IMG/VR virus record: IMGVR_UViG_3300017760_000147
Span: 1 to 20,308 of that record
Direction: 5' to 3' (one strand)
Source of the DNA: a virus
Length of the DNA stretch: 20,308 nucleotides
In this document: positions 9,101 to 14,634 of the stretch, piece after piece
How positions within the stretch are numbered: position 1 is the first letter of the stretch
Layout: each line of letters opens with the position of its first letter
Program-made: the position numbers and the translations under genes
Notes under the pieces: model-generated
Databases searched by the model: none
Told to the model about the DNA's origin: nothing
Seen by the model: only the letters and a program-made list of their open reading frames with translations

Positions 9101-9256
9101 CACTTTAAAGGTAAAATTGATGAAGTAATGGTTTGGAACACAGAACTTGCTCAAGCTAATATACAAACTCTTGCTAATGCTGTAGGATCAGGTAATGTAC
9201 CAAATCCAGAACAATTATCAACAGGACTCCAACTATGGAACCGAATGGGAGATTAA
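3125..9256 (+). CDS. Giant phage adhesin/tail fibre: PKD-like + DUF285 repeats x3, LamG cap
   Basis: A 2043-residue predicted surface or tail-fibre protein. The N-terminus (GLGMPIPDLSNKPGPGRPGW) is a Gly/Pro-rich segment resembling the start of other marine phage fibres. Three modules follow, each a PKD-like beta domain and then a long DUF285/BspA-like repeat region (WDxSxVTxMSxMFxxxTxFNxDIS type). Module 1 covers residues about 30-585 with a degenerate PKD. Module 2 has its PKD at about 675-736 (DLGDGT at 707, then HTYATAGDYDISIFG) and repeats to about 1160. Module 3 has its PKD at about 1298-1370 (DWGDGNG at 1323) and repeats to about 1840. An Ig-like segment lies at about 606-669. The C-terminus (about 1853-2036) is a LamG/concanavalin-type domain. 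No catalytic motif is seen. It probably binds a host receptor. Starts at 3131 and 3143 are also possible. Confidence 0.85.
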   Translation: MFMGLGMPIPDLSNKPGPGRPGWGPAGSYDFQFEVTGDVVIEAFPNTTGQSFTIKWQNGSTTQTSGSSTINSPVGAGAGIISINNELDNTYADEFKIVSGQNNITKVISWGRNPWSIVEEAFKDCINLTDIGTTSFIAGTAQRSNQPSGCIMGKMFLGCTSLLEVDIRTWDLSTSGASWRLGGPFANLANLQKLDATGLKIKFFDSNNVSTFNFANIGTNVTDGCEFKMAGLDLSTSSTGYLDNLFNGTKFKAGSNLSNWKFPVNFNPAGWRGYGWFQNCILNDGILDVSGWTTWPGNMLPYFGSFNSALTSQGTAKVDLSNFGLTNVFDFSNVFNNCKLKEVIGFSTWGACAGNANIGSMFSSASLMRIDPSDNFSDTFIASLTPTSVTKAFQLFGYDLLDSQRGVHMNFNNIDFSNIGSFYFTWRFAKLLDAPDFSTATFDNNNPVSFESAFTNFNTLNADSSIVLNGGKITSFLYTFQGTRVNTVNIDNGVDLSALTTVAAMFYYSPVGTATLPSNADYSSLTNFGSWNTNYGGFSVCQGDILMRRLKATNLNTNITANLPKITESPALVNSDRDVLENDRGWNIITPTPDAPLPFAYPSYFVDRDVYSNITPSSFPAGSTFSSTNAGMTINENTGVVSWASNFSGESIIRCTYPDGCYNEVNMLVGVPMVYKVTVGDSNYGNGDLGFQVQSIGDYRTQSVAIDLGDGTTVSGVDGINHTYATAGDYDISIFGNFDPWFYNLSNDANKLREVSKWGESNHSLGGQYTGNFSQRGAFNGCNNMDITATDACVFLPGVSLKQSFAYCYNLTNSNGSMNTWDVSEVTDFNSLFYDVFNKQFPIDQWVFGTLADTGGINLGAMFQRTSFNTDISTRVRSDGQLAWDTEGVTNMSSMFITCTSFKQDISNWNTDNVTSFSGFQNPNGQTSVGMDVDMSTKQVTVGTKTYIAWDVKSCTSFSGMFGSNQRHGGAKPRNLINWNTSSATSMSNMFQKARVDPNGPAWNLTPRQVTVGTGATARTYNAWDVSNVENFKSLFEEGVNLNGPNSQVGITRAWIDGIEDWDVSGSTGDLRQVFFESNIGTIDLSSWNASIEKGFYFAGLGSSLISSFAGLDITNLGTGSESNWGYWSQQNSYTSINASGTTTNYDDTLTAWGAQSANIVNSGVPLDFGTSKYSPGNPLAVQRGNVSNPSGIPSGQMFVYDANVVLKELTSVGDIVQLMNGGSTYGEFAKITGYLSTDDRVAFVDVLGGANFPVNWPGVTWQYQIYDSDAAKGRYALLEAGWTITDGGVDIPFESAEIEIELEPGQETFTIGSWGYMNAKIDWGDGNGFINNPATNQPYTSYINSFTYPTTGQTEIYRVKIRENDTETFNGWRFGQYGNKDRVRKIIAWGSQIATTYSKAFQGTNLNKTGFTNTLPVDANGKVTKPTWVTSITNFSIAFAQCNMPANADWSNWASGVAATNLSSMFSGNANFTCTGLSNWDLSKVTNISGFVSGTAFNSDISGWDLQSCTSASSLFSSTPFNHPSISNLNLYNITTITTMFSGCTAFNQDIDTKVVGTGADAYLAWDTANVNDMHGCFNGATSFNYSIGKWKIDLTSLRGLASFFAYVGNNVTGGYTHDLLTKDVTIGTGTPVAKTYVAWDVGQVNGFGSSTNNYPTAMGAFFGGNFNGDISNWDMSGLGQLGNPQYGYAGEWSKMFYNNDLFNQDISRKTITNVSGKGTYTAWGMSDWIGGIYSFYNALAFDQNIGNWALNTSDTSSRSMSRFFRGSGMSTANYTDTFVGWANTVKANGGFPKNKAFADQTGMTFDSNRSGGANFANAWEARSYLTDTVANGGAGWSISSDAILPLLVPSTSSLSFNGSTEYIDVQASPRALVGNSNAYTISAYVFIEEADIAEENYFIIGAMSGTERWYFRVNDGYVGFGYGTIISSTTLTPITAGQWNHVAVTYNGTNTHKIYVDGGNPKYTSTSSTGQTITTNDAYIGALNNGADSLHFKGKIDEVMVWNTELAQANIQTLANAVGSGNVPNPEQLSTGLQLWNRMGD

Positions 9257-9266
9257 AAAATAATAA

Positions 9267-12200
9267 ATGGCAGAATATATAAATCCACAATGGCGTCTAC
9301 CTAACGAAAAGACAGGAAATAATAAAGGTTATAGTATGAACTTTAGTGGTCAACAAATAAATTCAAGTTCAAATTTAGGTATTTCAGGAGCATCACCAAG
9401 AACATTCTCAGCTTGGATAAAAACCACTGATGCTGGTGGCGGTTGGGATGTAATTGTAGCTACTGGTAACACGGGAAATACTGGAAACAATTTTGAGTTA
9501 GATTTTAGATCGGGTAAAATAACTTTCAACGATTGGGGTACAGATACGTTTAGCGGTGCTACTGTTAATGATGGTAATTGGCATAATATATGCTTAACAT
9601 ATAATGGAACTATTTTAAAATTATATATTGATGGAATAGAAGACACTGCGGGAGATTTTCCAGCAACAAAGTCTGTTAGCTCAACAGATACACCAGTTAG
9701 AATTGGTGGAATGAACCATAATTCAAAATATTTTAATGGTCAAATATATGGAGTAGCCATTTTCGACTATGCTCTTCCAGCAATTGGATCAAACTCTGTA
9801 GCAACTCTTTATAATAGTGGCACACCTTTTAACCCAATGGCTTTGTCTAGTCCACCTGTGGCTTATTACCCACTTGGTAATTCAGCTCACATGGGGTCTA
9901 ATTACCTAACGCCAAATGGTGCTCTTCAAGATTATGTTTTTGATTTTGATTCTGATTATATAGATTTCGGAACTAGTTTAGGTGATTCTTTAGGTAGTTC
10001 TTACTCTGGAGATTTAACTGTTTCAATGTGGTTAAAATTTGATTCTATAAGCACTCAGAACGGATTGTTCTATATAGGAGACTTGGCTGGCGGAGGTGGT
10101 AGTTTTTGGATTAACAGTTCTATAAGTAGATTATGGTTACAAGCTAATAACGGAACTGCGGGTTATGCTTGGTGTGATATTTCTTCTTTAAACACGACTG
10201 ATTGGTATAATTTAACTTGTGTATATAAAGGATATGATATTGCTAATTCTAAAATTTACATAAATAATGTTCCTCAAACATTAACAACTTATGGTAATTT
10301 TAACTACACTTATGACTTTACTGGTAAAAAAACTACTATTGGAGATTATTATAATACTCCACCTTTAGCTCCTTTTTATGGCGAAATGTCAAATGTACAA
10401 GTATTCAACACGGCATTAATAGGATCGGAAGTAGAAACTCTTTATAACTACGGCTCACCAATACAAACTTTAGCTAATATACCTCAAAACTCTAATCTAA
10501 AAGCTTGGTACAAACTCGATGCAACTGAGATTTATAATTTACTATCTGTTGATGGCTTTAGCGCTACTGATAACACCGGGGGCGGTGGTGGTGGTGGCGG
10601 TAGTAAATTCGTATCAAATCCTCTTTACGTGGGTAGTGGAGGTTCTGGTGGATCAGGTATAGTTGTATTAAAATACCCTACTAACTTAAATGCAGCTTTT
10701 AGTGCTGGATTAACTAAATCAGACGTAATAAATGGTAGTAATACTATAACCTCTATAAAATCTGGAACTGGTACTGTTGCTTTTGGTAATGCTGGAACTA
10801 TAAGTGATTACTTAATAGTAGCAGGCGGCGGCGGTGGAGGTGGCGCAGTGAATCTTTCTAATGGAGAAGCAGGTGGCGGTGGTGGCGGCGGTGGAGGTTT
10901 GTTAAATGGAACGTCGCTAAGTGTTAGTGCTCAATCATACAATATTACTATAGGAGAAGGTGGGTCCGGTGGTTTAAAAACTACGGGTGGTACAATAGGT
11001 AGTCAAGGAGAAAATGGCCAAGATTCTATTTTTTCAACATTTACAGCTATAGGTGGAGGCGGTGGCGGTGCTGGTCAAGTTGGTAGCAACGCTTTATCTG
11101 CTGGAAAAAACGGTGGATCTGGTGGCGGCCCAGGTGGCTCTAGTGGTGCTCTTACAAGCGCTGGTGGGACAGGCTCTCAAGGCTCTGACGGTAGTGCTGC
11201 TTCTAATAAAAGAGCCGGTGGTGGAGGCGGAGGCTACTCTAATACTGGAACAGCTGCCACGAGTAATGAAGTTCCTGGAAATGGAGGAAACGGGTATTTA
11301 TATTCTCTAACAAGTACTTATTATGCAGGCGGCGGTGGAGCTGGTGTTTGGCACAATACTGGAACAGCGCCTAGCGGTGGATTATCTGGAGATGGAAGTA
11401 CAGGAATAGGTGGTGCTCCTAAACAACAAGGCGATATAACTCCAGAAGGTCCTAATTTTACAGACTGGTGGAAAATATTAGACGACAGCAATAATTCTAA
11501 CGATGGCGCAAGCTCAGGAATGTCTCAATCAAACCTTATTCAAAGTGACTTATTAACAACTTCAAGCTATAGCCCGTATGCCATGAGTTTTGATGGTAAT
11601 GATAGAATAAACTTAGGACTTGAAAGCGACCTCAACATAGGTAGCGCTTCAAAGTGTTCTACCAGTTTGTGGTTTAAAAAAGACGATGAAAATAGCGGTT
11701 GCTTGTGGGGTTATAATTATGGAGATGCGAGTGGTAGTGGGTACTATTTTTGGCTTAACTCTGGTAATTTAAGAATAGCGGTTGGTAAAAATGGTTTAAC
11801 AGGTAGTTTTGGTTATTACCAAATATCATCTAGTGATTTACCAGTAGGCGTATGGCAAAATATTGTTGTTGTTTTTGATGGAACACTTGCTTCTGGTGAT
11901 GATAGAATAAAAGTTTATCAAAACGGAAACTTATCTGATGGCACATATTCTGATTCCAGTAATTTTCCTACAACACTTCCAGATGGTAATGGAGCTAGTA
12001 ATAGAAACGTATACTTAGGACAGTTACAATTAGGTAATGGTAATTTTTCTTATGATTTTAATGGTGAAATTTCAAATGTGTCAATATGGAATACTAATTT
12101 AACAGTGACGCAGGCTAGAGAGATTTATAACAAAGGACTACCTAGCAATTTACACAACTTTTCTGGCACGGCTCCTGTAGCGTGGTGGCAGTTAGGATCT

Positions 12201-12431
12201 AATAGTTCTTTTGCTGGCAACTGGACAGTTTTAGACGAAATAGGTTCAAATGACGGAACTAGTAATGGTATGCTAGAAAGCGCTATAGTAGATGGCGTAG
12301 GAACAAGCGGTAATGGAGTTTCAACAAACATGTCATTTCCAATAAATATATCAGGATCTTCTCCAAATGGTGAAGGAAATTCTTTAAGTGTAAACATGAC
12401 GCTAGCTAATATAGCTGGTGGTGTAAATTAA
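9267..12431 (+). CDS. Tail fibre/adhesin with three LamG domains and a glycine-rich insert
   Basis: A 1054-residue protein. LamG/concanavalin-like domains are visible at residues about 22-188 (RTFSAWIKTT, NWHNICLTYNGTILKLYIDG, GQIYGVAIFDYAL), 222-400 (LTVSMWLKF, GEMSNVQVFNTAL) and 771-965 (STSLWFKKDD, WQNIVVVFDG, GEISNVSIWNTNL). Between the second and third lies a poly-glycine region (about 437-728) containing DYLIVAGGGGGGG and many G-rich runs, which may form a polyglycine-II sandwich like that in S16 gp38-type adhesins. The C-terminal 90 residues (VAWWQLGSNSSF, VLDEIGSNDGTSNGM) form a conserved-looking tail found with phage LamG fibres. The likely function is reversible binding to surface glycans. 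The gene follows an A-rich leader of 10 bases. Confidence 0.85.
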   Translation: MAEYINPQWRLPNEKTGNNKGYSMNFSGQQINSSSNLGISGASPRTFSAWIKTTDAGGGWDVIVATGNTGNTGNNFELDFRSGKITFNDWGTDTFSGATVNDGNWHNICLTYNGTILKLYIDGIEDTAGDFPATKSVSSTDTPVRIGGMNHNSKYFNGQIYGVAIFDYALPAIGSNSVATLYNSGTPFNPMALSSPPVAYYPLGNSAHMGSNYLTPNGALQDYVFDFDSDYIDFGTSLGDSLGSSYSGDLTVSMWLKFDSISTQNGLFYIGDLAGGGGSFWINSSISRLWLQANNGTAGYAWCDISSLNTTDWYNLTCVYKGYDIANSKIYINNVPQTLTTYGNFNYTYDFTGKKTTIGDYYNTPPLAPFYGEMSNVQVFNTALIGSEVETLYNYGSPIQTLANIPQNSNLKAWYKLDATEIYNLLSVDGFSATDNTGGGGGGGGSKFVSNPLYVGSGGSGGSGIVVLKYPTNLNAAFSAGLTKSDVINGSNTITSIKSGTGTVAFGNAGTISDYLIVAGGGGGGGAVNLSNGEAGGGGGGGGGLLNGTSLSVSAQSYNITIGEGGSGGLKTTGGTIGSQGENGQDSIFSTFTAIGGGGGGAGQVGSNALSAGKNGGSGGGPGGSSGALTSAGGTGSQGSDGSAASNKRAGGGGGGYSNTGTAATSNEVPGNGGNGYLYSLTSTYYAGGGGAGVWHNTGTAPSGGLSGDGSTGIGGAPKQQGDITPEGPNFTDWWKILDDSNNSNDGASSGMSQSNLIQSDLLTTSSYSPYAMSFDGNDRINLGLESDLNIGSASKCSTSLWFKKDDENSGCLWGYNYGDASGSGYYFWLNSGNLRIAVGKNGLTGSFGYYQISSSDLPVGVWQNIVVVFDGTLASGDDRIKVYQNGNLSDGTYSDSSNFPTTLPDGNGASNRNVYLGQLQLGNGNFSYDFNGEISNVSIWNTNLTVTQAREIYNKGLPSNLHNFSGTAPVAWWQLGSNSSFAGNWTVLDEIGSNDGTSNGMLESAIVDGVGTSGNGVSTNMSFPINISGSSPNGEGNSLSVNMTLANIAGGVN
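10575..11450 (+). other. Glycine-rich module inside the LamG fibre gene
   Basis: This coding stretch consists of GGN-rich codons producing Gly runs of up to nine residues, broken by Ser, Ala, Asn and Thr. It begins with a short Gly run and a GSGGSGIVVLKYP ending (10575-10678), continues with a beta linker (FSAGLTKSDVIN to GTGTVAFG, about 10697-10790), then a new start DYLIVAGGGGGGG (from about 10805) and the main Gly-rich body to about 11440. Local GC is clearly higher than in the flanks because of GGC/GGT/GGA codons. Such regions also open a spurious second frame (11053-11310), which is not a gene. Confidence 0.75.
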
Positions 12432-12438
12432 AAATAAA

Positions 12439-12687
12439 ATGAATAATACAATATATACAATTGTAAACTTATCTGATACTAACGCTATTATATTTAGCCA
12501 AGTAGCAGAAGACTCAACTCAATCAATGAGAAGAAATATAGCAAACACTCAAGGTGTTATATCTTATTTAGTTGAACCAAGTTTTATAACTAATGGAGCA
12601 TTAACTCCAGTTAGTACATTAAATCAAACAGAGTTTTTAGCTTTAATGCAAACTCCTGAGTGGAAACCAGCAGATCCAACAGACTAA
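12439..12687 (+). CDS. Small hypothetical protein downstream of the fibre genes
   Basis: An 82-residue protein after an A-rich leader (TAAAAATAAA) directly behind the LamG fibre. It opens with a beta segment (TIYTIVNLSDTNAIIFSQVA), then ESTQSMRRN-like helical and YLVEPSFI segments, and ends NQTEFLALMQTPEWKPADPT. The ILDFSQV-type motif and the acidic, Trp-containing C-terminus (TPEWKPAD) recall short proteins that follow fibre genes in Bacteroidota phages, but I cannot name a family. A fibre-associated or assembly role is inferred from position only. Its stop overlaps the next ATG (TAATG). Confidence 0.7.
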   Translation: MNNTIYTIVNLSDTNAIIFSQVAEDSTQSMRRNIANTQGVISYLVEPSFITNGALTPVSTLNQTEFLALMQTPEWKPADPTD

Positions 12688-12902
12688 TGATAAGAATATT
12701 AGCAACAGATAAAGACACTTGGTTTATAACATATAATGATGATAAATCTATAATACATTATGGTGAAGCACTTGAAGGAACATCTATAGATAGTGGTCAA
12801 CCAGATAATGATCCATTATACTATGACAAAGCTGATTGGTTAATTAGGTTAGCTGAGCTTGGCGTAGACCCAGAAGAAATTGCTAAATATAATGATGTAT
12901 GA
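12687..12902 (+). CDS. Small acidic paralogue A of a tandem triplet (possible fibre accessory)
   Basis: ATG 12687 (TAATG overlap) gives 71 residues. This start is preferred to an upstream GTG at 12660, which would run well inside the previous gene. The pattern WFITYNDDKSIIHYGEALEG, then DKADWLIRLAELGVDPEEI parallels the next two proteins: an aromatic W-I/F-I-T-Y/W beta strand, a central G-rich turn, then D..W...L.E.G[IV].P near the end. There are no TM segments or catalytic motifs. As a small acidic protein directly behind tail fibres it might act as a fibre assembly chaperone or minor component, which is inference. It ends ATGA with paralogue B. Confidence 0.7.
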   Translation: MIRILATDKDTWFITYNDDKSIIHYGEALEGTSIDSGQPDNDPLYYDKADWLIRLAELGVDPEEIAKYNDV

Positions 12903-13108
12903 GTAGTATAGCTTTTCCAAACCCTCCCTTGTATTGGATTACGTGGGAAGATGATACTGAAACAACTGTTCAAGGGTATGGCCTTGTAACTACTGAAGAA
13001 AGATTAGACACTATAAATCATTTAACAACCTACATAGACGAAGTTGTATGGAAAAGTGTTCTATTAGAACATGGTATTGACCCAGACCCAGAAGAGGAAG
13101 ATGAATAA
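12899..13108 (+). CDS. Small acidic paralogue B of a tandem triplet
   Basis: A 69-residue protein starting in an ATGA overlap with paralogue A. Its shared frame is YWITWEDDTETTVQGYGLVT, then IDEVVWKSVLLEHGIDPDP and a very acidic end (EEEDE). Relative to paralogue C it shares YWI[TA][WY]E, GYG[LF]V and [DE]..W...L.EHGI.PDP, so the three arose by duplication or belong to one family. Function unknown; a role with the fibres is inferred from position. The stop is TAA at 13106-13108, immediately followed by ATGTAA, which is not a gene. Confidence 0.7.
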   Translation: MSSIAFPNPPLYWITWEDDTETTVQGYGLVTTEERLDTINHLTTYIDEVVWKSVLLEHGIDPDPEEEDE

Positions 13109-13123
13109 ATGTAAAAAAAGATT

Positions 13124-13345
13124 ATGAGTGGTAATATTCCTATAGACAACCCTGCTGTTCGAACTTATTGGATAGCATATGAAAACTCAATGAAAGAAGT
13201 AGTTGAAGGTTATGGCTTTGTAGATCCTCATCAAAAGCTTTTATCTAAATGGTTTATTGATGAAACCATAGATGAAGACGAGTGGATAGCTGAGCTAAAG
13301 GAGCATGGTATAACGCCTGATCCAATACCTGATCCACCAGAGTAA
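13124..13345 (+). CDS. Small acidic paralogue C of a tandem triplet
   Basis: A 73-residue protein after a 15-base gap whose last bases are AAAAAAAGATT. Core pattern: TYWIAYENSMKEVVEGYGFV, then IDEDEWIAELKEHGITPDP and an acidic, Pro-rich end (IPDPPE). It is closest to paralogue B (GYGxV, EHGI.PDP) and more distant from A. The acidic composition and short length suggest a binding or assembly factor, not an enzyme. Function is unknown. Confidence 0.7.
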   Translation: MSGNIPIDNPAVRTYWIAYENSMKEVVEGYGFVDPHQKLLSKWFIDETIDEDEWIAELKEHGITPDPIPDPPE

Positions 13346-13370
13346 AATAAATATAATTAAATTAAATCAA
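13346..13370 (+). promoter_or_regulatory. A/T-only leader before the coiled-coil gene
   Basis: Between the stop of paralogue C and ATG 13371 there are 25 bases that are all A or T except one C. There is no purine-rich Shine-Dalgarno motif. A-rich, SD-free leaders are characteristic of Bacteroidota translation initiation, so this is read as the initiation region. I see no hairpin or convincing promoter boxes. Confidence 0.4.
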
Positions 13371-13619
13371 ATGAAAATTAAAGAAGAAGAATTATTATTA
13401 ATTCAAGAACAACAAAAACAGCTTAATGAGCTTGTTCACAATATAGGTATGTTAGAAAGCCAAAAACATGGATTACTTCATGATATAGCTGGAGCCAACA
13501 AAGAGATAGAAGATTACAAAGAAGTGTTAGAAGCTGAGTATGGCCCAATAGAAATAAACCTAGAAGACGGCTCTTATACTAAGATAGAAGAAGATGTCGA
13601 AAGTAATAAGGAAGATTAG
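13371..13619 (+). CDS. Small coiled-coil protein
   Basis: An 82-residue, Gln/Glu/Leu-rich protein. Residues about 3-55 form a long heptad-like helix (LLLIQEQQKQLNELVHNIGM, then LESQKHGLLHDIAGANKEIE). The C-terminal part has an NLEDGSYTKIEE segment. A helical bundle or oligomerising tether is likely. I recall similar short coiled-coil proteins before the SDYK-type small protein in Bacteroidota phages, with no assigned function. The stop is TAG at 13617-13619, followed in frame by TGA after three codons. It overlaps the next gene by 26 bases. Confidence 0.7.
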   Translation: MKIKEEELLLIQEQQKQLNELVHNIGMLESQKHGLLHDIAGANKEIEDYKEVLEAEYGPIEINLEDGSYTKIEEDVESNKED

Positions 13620-13821
13620 TATAGGTTCTGATTACAAGAATGATGCAATGCATTATTCAACTGGTCAGGAAGTGTACGGTGGACATACTATTAGTGATAT
13701 TCTTTTTGAAGATCAAGATCAATCATATAATATTTTTATAACTAAAAATAATGAAGTCTTGCCTTGGAAAAAGTTTAACGCTAATATGGCAATATCTGTA
13801 GAGTACGATTTAAAGTACTAA
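13594..13821 (+). CDS. Small conserved-type hypothetical protein (75 residues)
   Basis: Starts at ATG 13594 inside the preceding gene (26-base overlap, leader GAAGAAG) and ends in a TAATG junction with the GroES-like gene. The motif KISIGSDYKNDAMHYSTGQE, then SYNIFITKNNEVLPWKKFN and ISVEYDL suggests a small mixed alpha/beta fold with a Tyr/His-rich N-terminal motif (YKNDAMHY). I believe this pattern recurs in Bacteroidota phages near terminase genes, but no function is known to me. Confidence 0.7.
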   Translation: MSKVIRKISIGSDYKNDAMHYSTGQEVYGGHTISDILFEDQDQSYNIFITKNNEVLPWKKFNANMAISVEYDLKY

Positions 13822-14414
13822 TGAAAAGTTTATACAGTTTCATTGTTAAACCACTAGATGAAAGGTATGACAATATTAGAAAGGTTGAAGAAAAAGAGCT
13901 TATTATTAATACAAGTATTGAAAACCATAGGTTTGTTAGTAAAAAAGCTGCTGTTGTATCTACTCCAGCGGCTTACACCTCAAAGATAAAAGTAGGTGAT
14001 GAGCTTTACGTACATCACAACATATTTAGAAGATGGTATGATCAAAAAGATAGAGAACGTAATAGCTCTACATTTTTTAAAGATGACTTATATTTTGTTT
14101 CACCAGAACAAATATACATGTATAATCTTAAACCACATTTAGATTATTGTTTTGTAAAACCACTTAAAAACCAAAACATTTTAGAGAACAGAAAAGAACA
14201 ACCTAACGTTGGTGTAGTGAAATATAGTAATAGTTCATTAGAAACGCTAGGAATCACTCCTGGAACACTTATTACGTTTACCCCTGACTCTGAGTTTGAG
14301 TTTATTATAGATGGTGAACGACTTTATTGTATGAAATCAAATGATATAGCTTTAACGCATGAATACCAAGGAAACGAAAAAGAAAATAATCCAAGCTGGG
14401 CAAAAGGCGATTGA
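13821..14414 (+). CDS. GroES-like co-chaperonin, apparently two tandem domains
   Basis: A 197-residue protein. The first domain (about 5-98) has FIVKPLDERYDN, a region with HRFVSKKAAVVSTP, then KVGDELYVHHNIFRRW at about 57-72, and ends YFVSPEQIYMYN, which follows the Cpn10 order (V-x-P-x-x-RY, x-V-x-x-TP, VGDxVxVxHN, F-V-x-x-xxI). The second (about 105-184) repeats the order: CFVKPL, GVVKYSN, GITPGTLITFTP, then MKSNDIALTH. Such phage co-chaperonins (T4 Gp31, RB49 CocO) replace or assist host GroES so that GroEL folds the capsid protein. The location just before terminase and portal fits that role. The family assignment is by motif pattern and is moderately confident. Its 3' end overlaps the small terminase by 56 bases. 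Confidence 0.65.
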   Translation: MKSLYSFIVKPLDERYDNIRKVEEKELIINTSIENHRFVSKKAAVVSTPAAYTSKIKVGDELYVHHNIFRRWYDQKDRERNSSTFFKDDLYFVSPEQIYMYNLKPHLDYCFVKPLKNQNILENRKEQPNVGVVKYSNSSLETLGITPGTLITFTPDSEFEFIIDGERLYCMKSNDIALTHEYQGNEKENNPSWAKGD

Positions 14415-14634
14415 GGAACTTATAAAGGTAGCAAAAGAAAAGATTGTAGACTCAGACGACGATGTAAGCGCTGATAGATTAAAGAATGCTGCCGCTACTA
14501 AAAAGCTAGCAATAATGGATGCTTTTGAAATATTGACTAAAATACAGGATGAAGAAGACATGCTGAATAATAAACCTAAAGAAGTTAAAATAGAAAAAGC
14601 TTTTAAAGGTTTTGCAGAAGGGAGAAGTAAGTGA
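14359..14634 (+). CDS. Probable terminase small subunit
   Basis: A 91-residue, Lys- and Asp/Glu-rich helical protein directly before the large terminase, overlapping it by GTGA. Helices: KKIIQAGQKAIEELIKVAKE, then a Asp-rich loop (DSDDDVSADR), then LKNAAATKKLAIMDAFEILT and a coiled end (KIQDEEDMLNNK). The K-N-A-A-A-T-K-K-L-A-I-x-DAFEIL stretch resembles the helical core of small terminase proteins preceding Bacteroidota phage TerL genes. Role: recognising packaging sites and regulating TerL. No classic HTH can be proved by eye. The start is the first ATG of the frame, and the 56-base overlap with the co-chaperonin is the longest in the window. Confidence 0.6.
   Translation: MNTKETKKKIIQAGQKAIEELIKVAKEKIVDSDDDVSADRLKNAAATKKLAIMDAFEILTKIQDEEDMLNNKPKEVKIEKAFKGFAEGRSK
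14621..14630 (+). promoter_or_regulatory. Shine-Dalgarno-like site for the GTG-started terminase gene
   Basis: GGAG at 14621-14624 lies six bases before GTG 14631. It is one of the few purine-rich SD-like sites in the window; most other starts have A/T-only leaders. Together with the GTGA overlap it decides the GTG start of the large terminase. Confidence 0.45.

Noticed and set aside
11053-11310. An 85-codon plus-strand frame in the glycine-rich region
   Set aside because: GGN codon repeats keep other frames open. The product is a Val/Ala/Leu run without a leader, so it is a shadow of the Gly-rich fibre.
10575-11450. Short GGN repeats as a CRISPR array or a tandem repeat array
   Set aside because: There are no uniform repeat and spacer lengths. 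The repeats translate cleanly to Gly-rich protein with a continuous frame.
3125-12431. Diversity-generating retroelement acting on the fibre genes
   Set aside because: No reverse transcriptase, no template repeat and no C-type lectin variable region were seen. LamG and DUF285 are not the usual DGR targets. The rest of the genome is not visible, so only this window is rejected.
12660-12686. Upstream GTG start for paralogue A
   Set aside because: It would overlap the previous gene by 28 bases, and the extra residues do not match the paralogues, while ATG 12687 gives the usual TAATG coupling.
13109-13114. ATGTAA directly after paralogue B
   Set aside because: It is a start followed at once by a stop. 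No gene can be supported.
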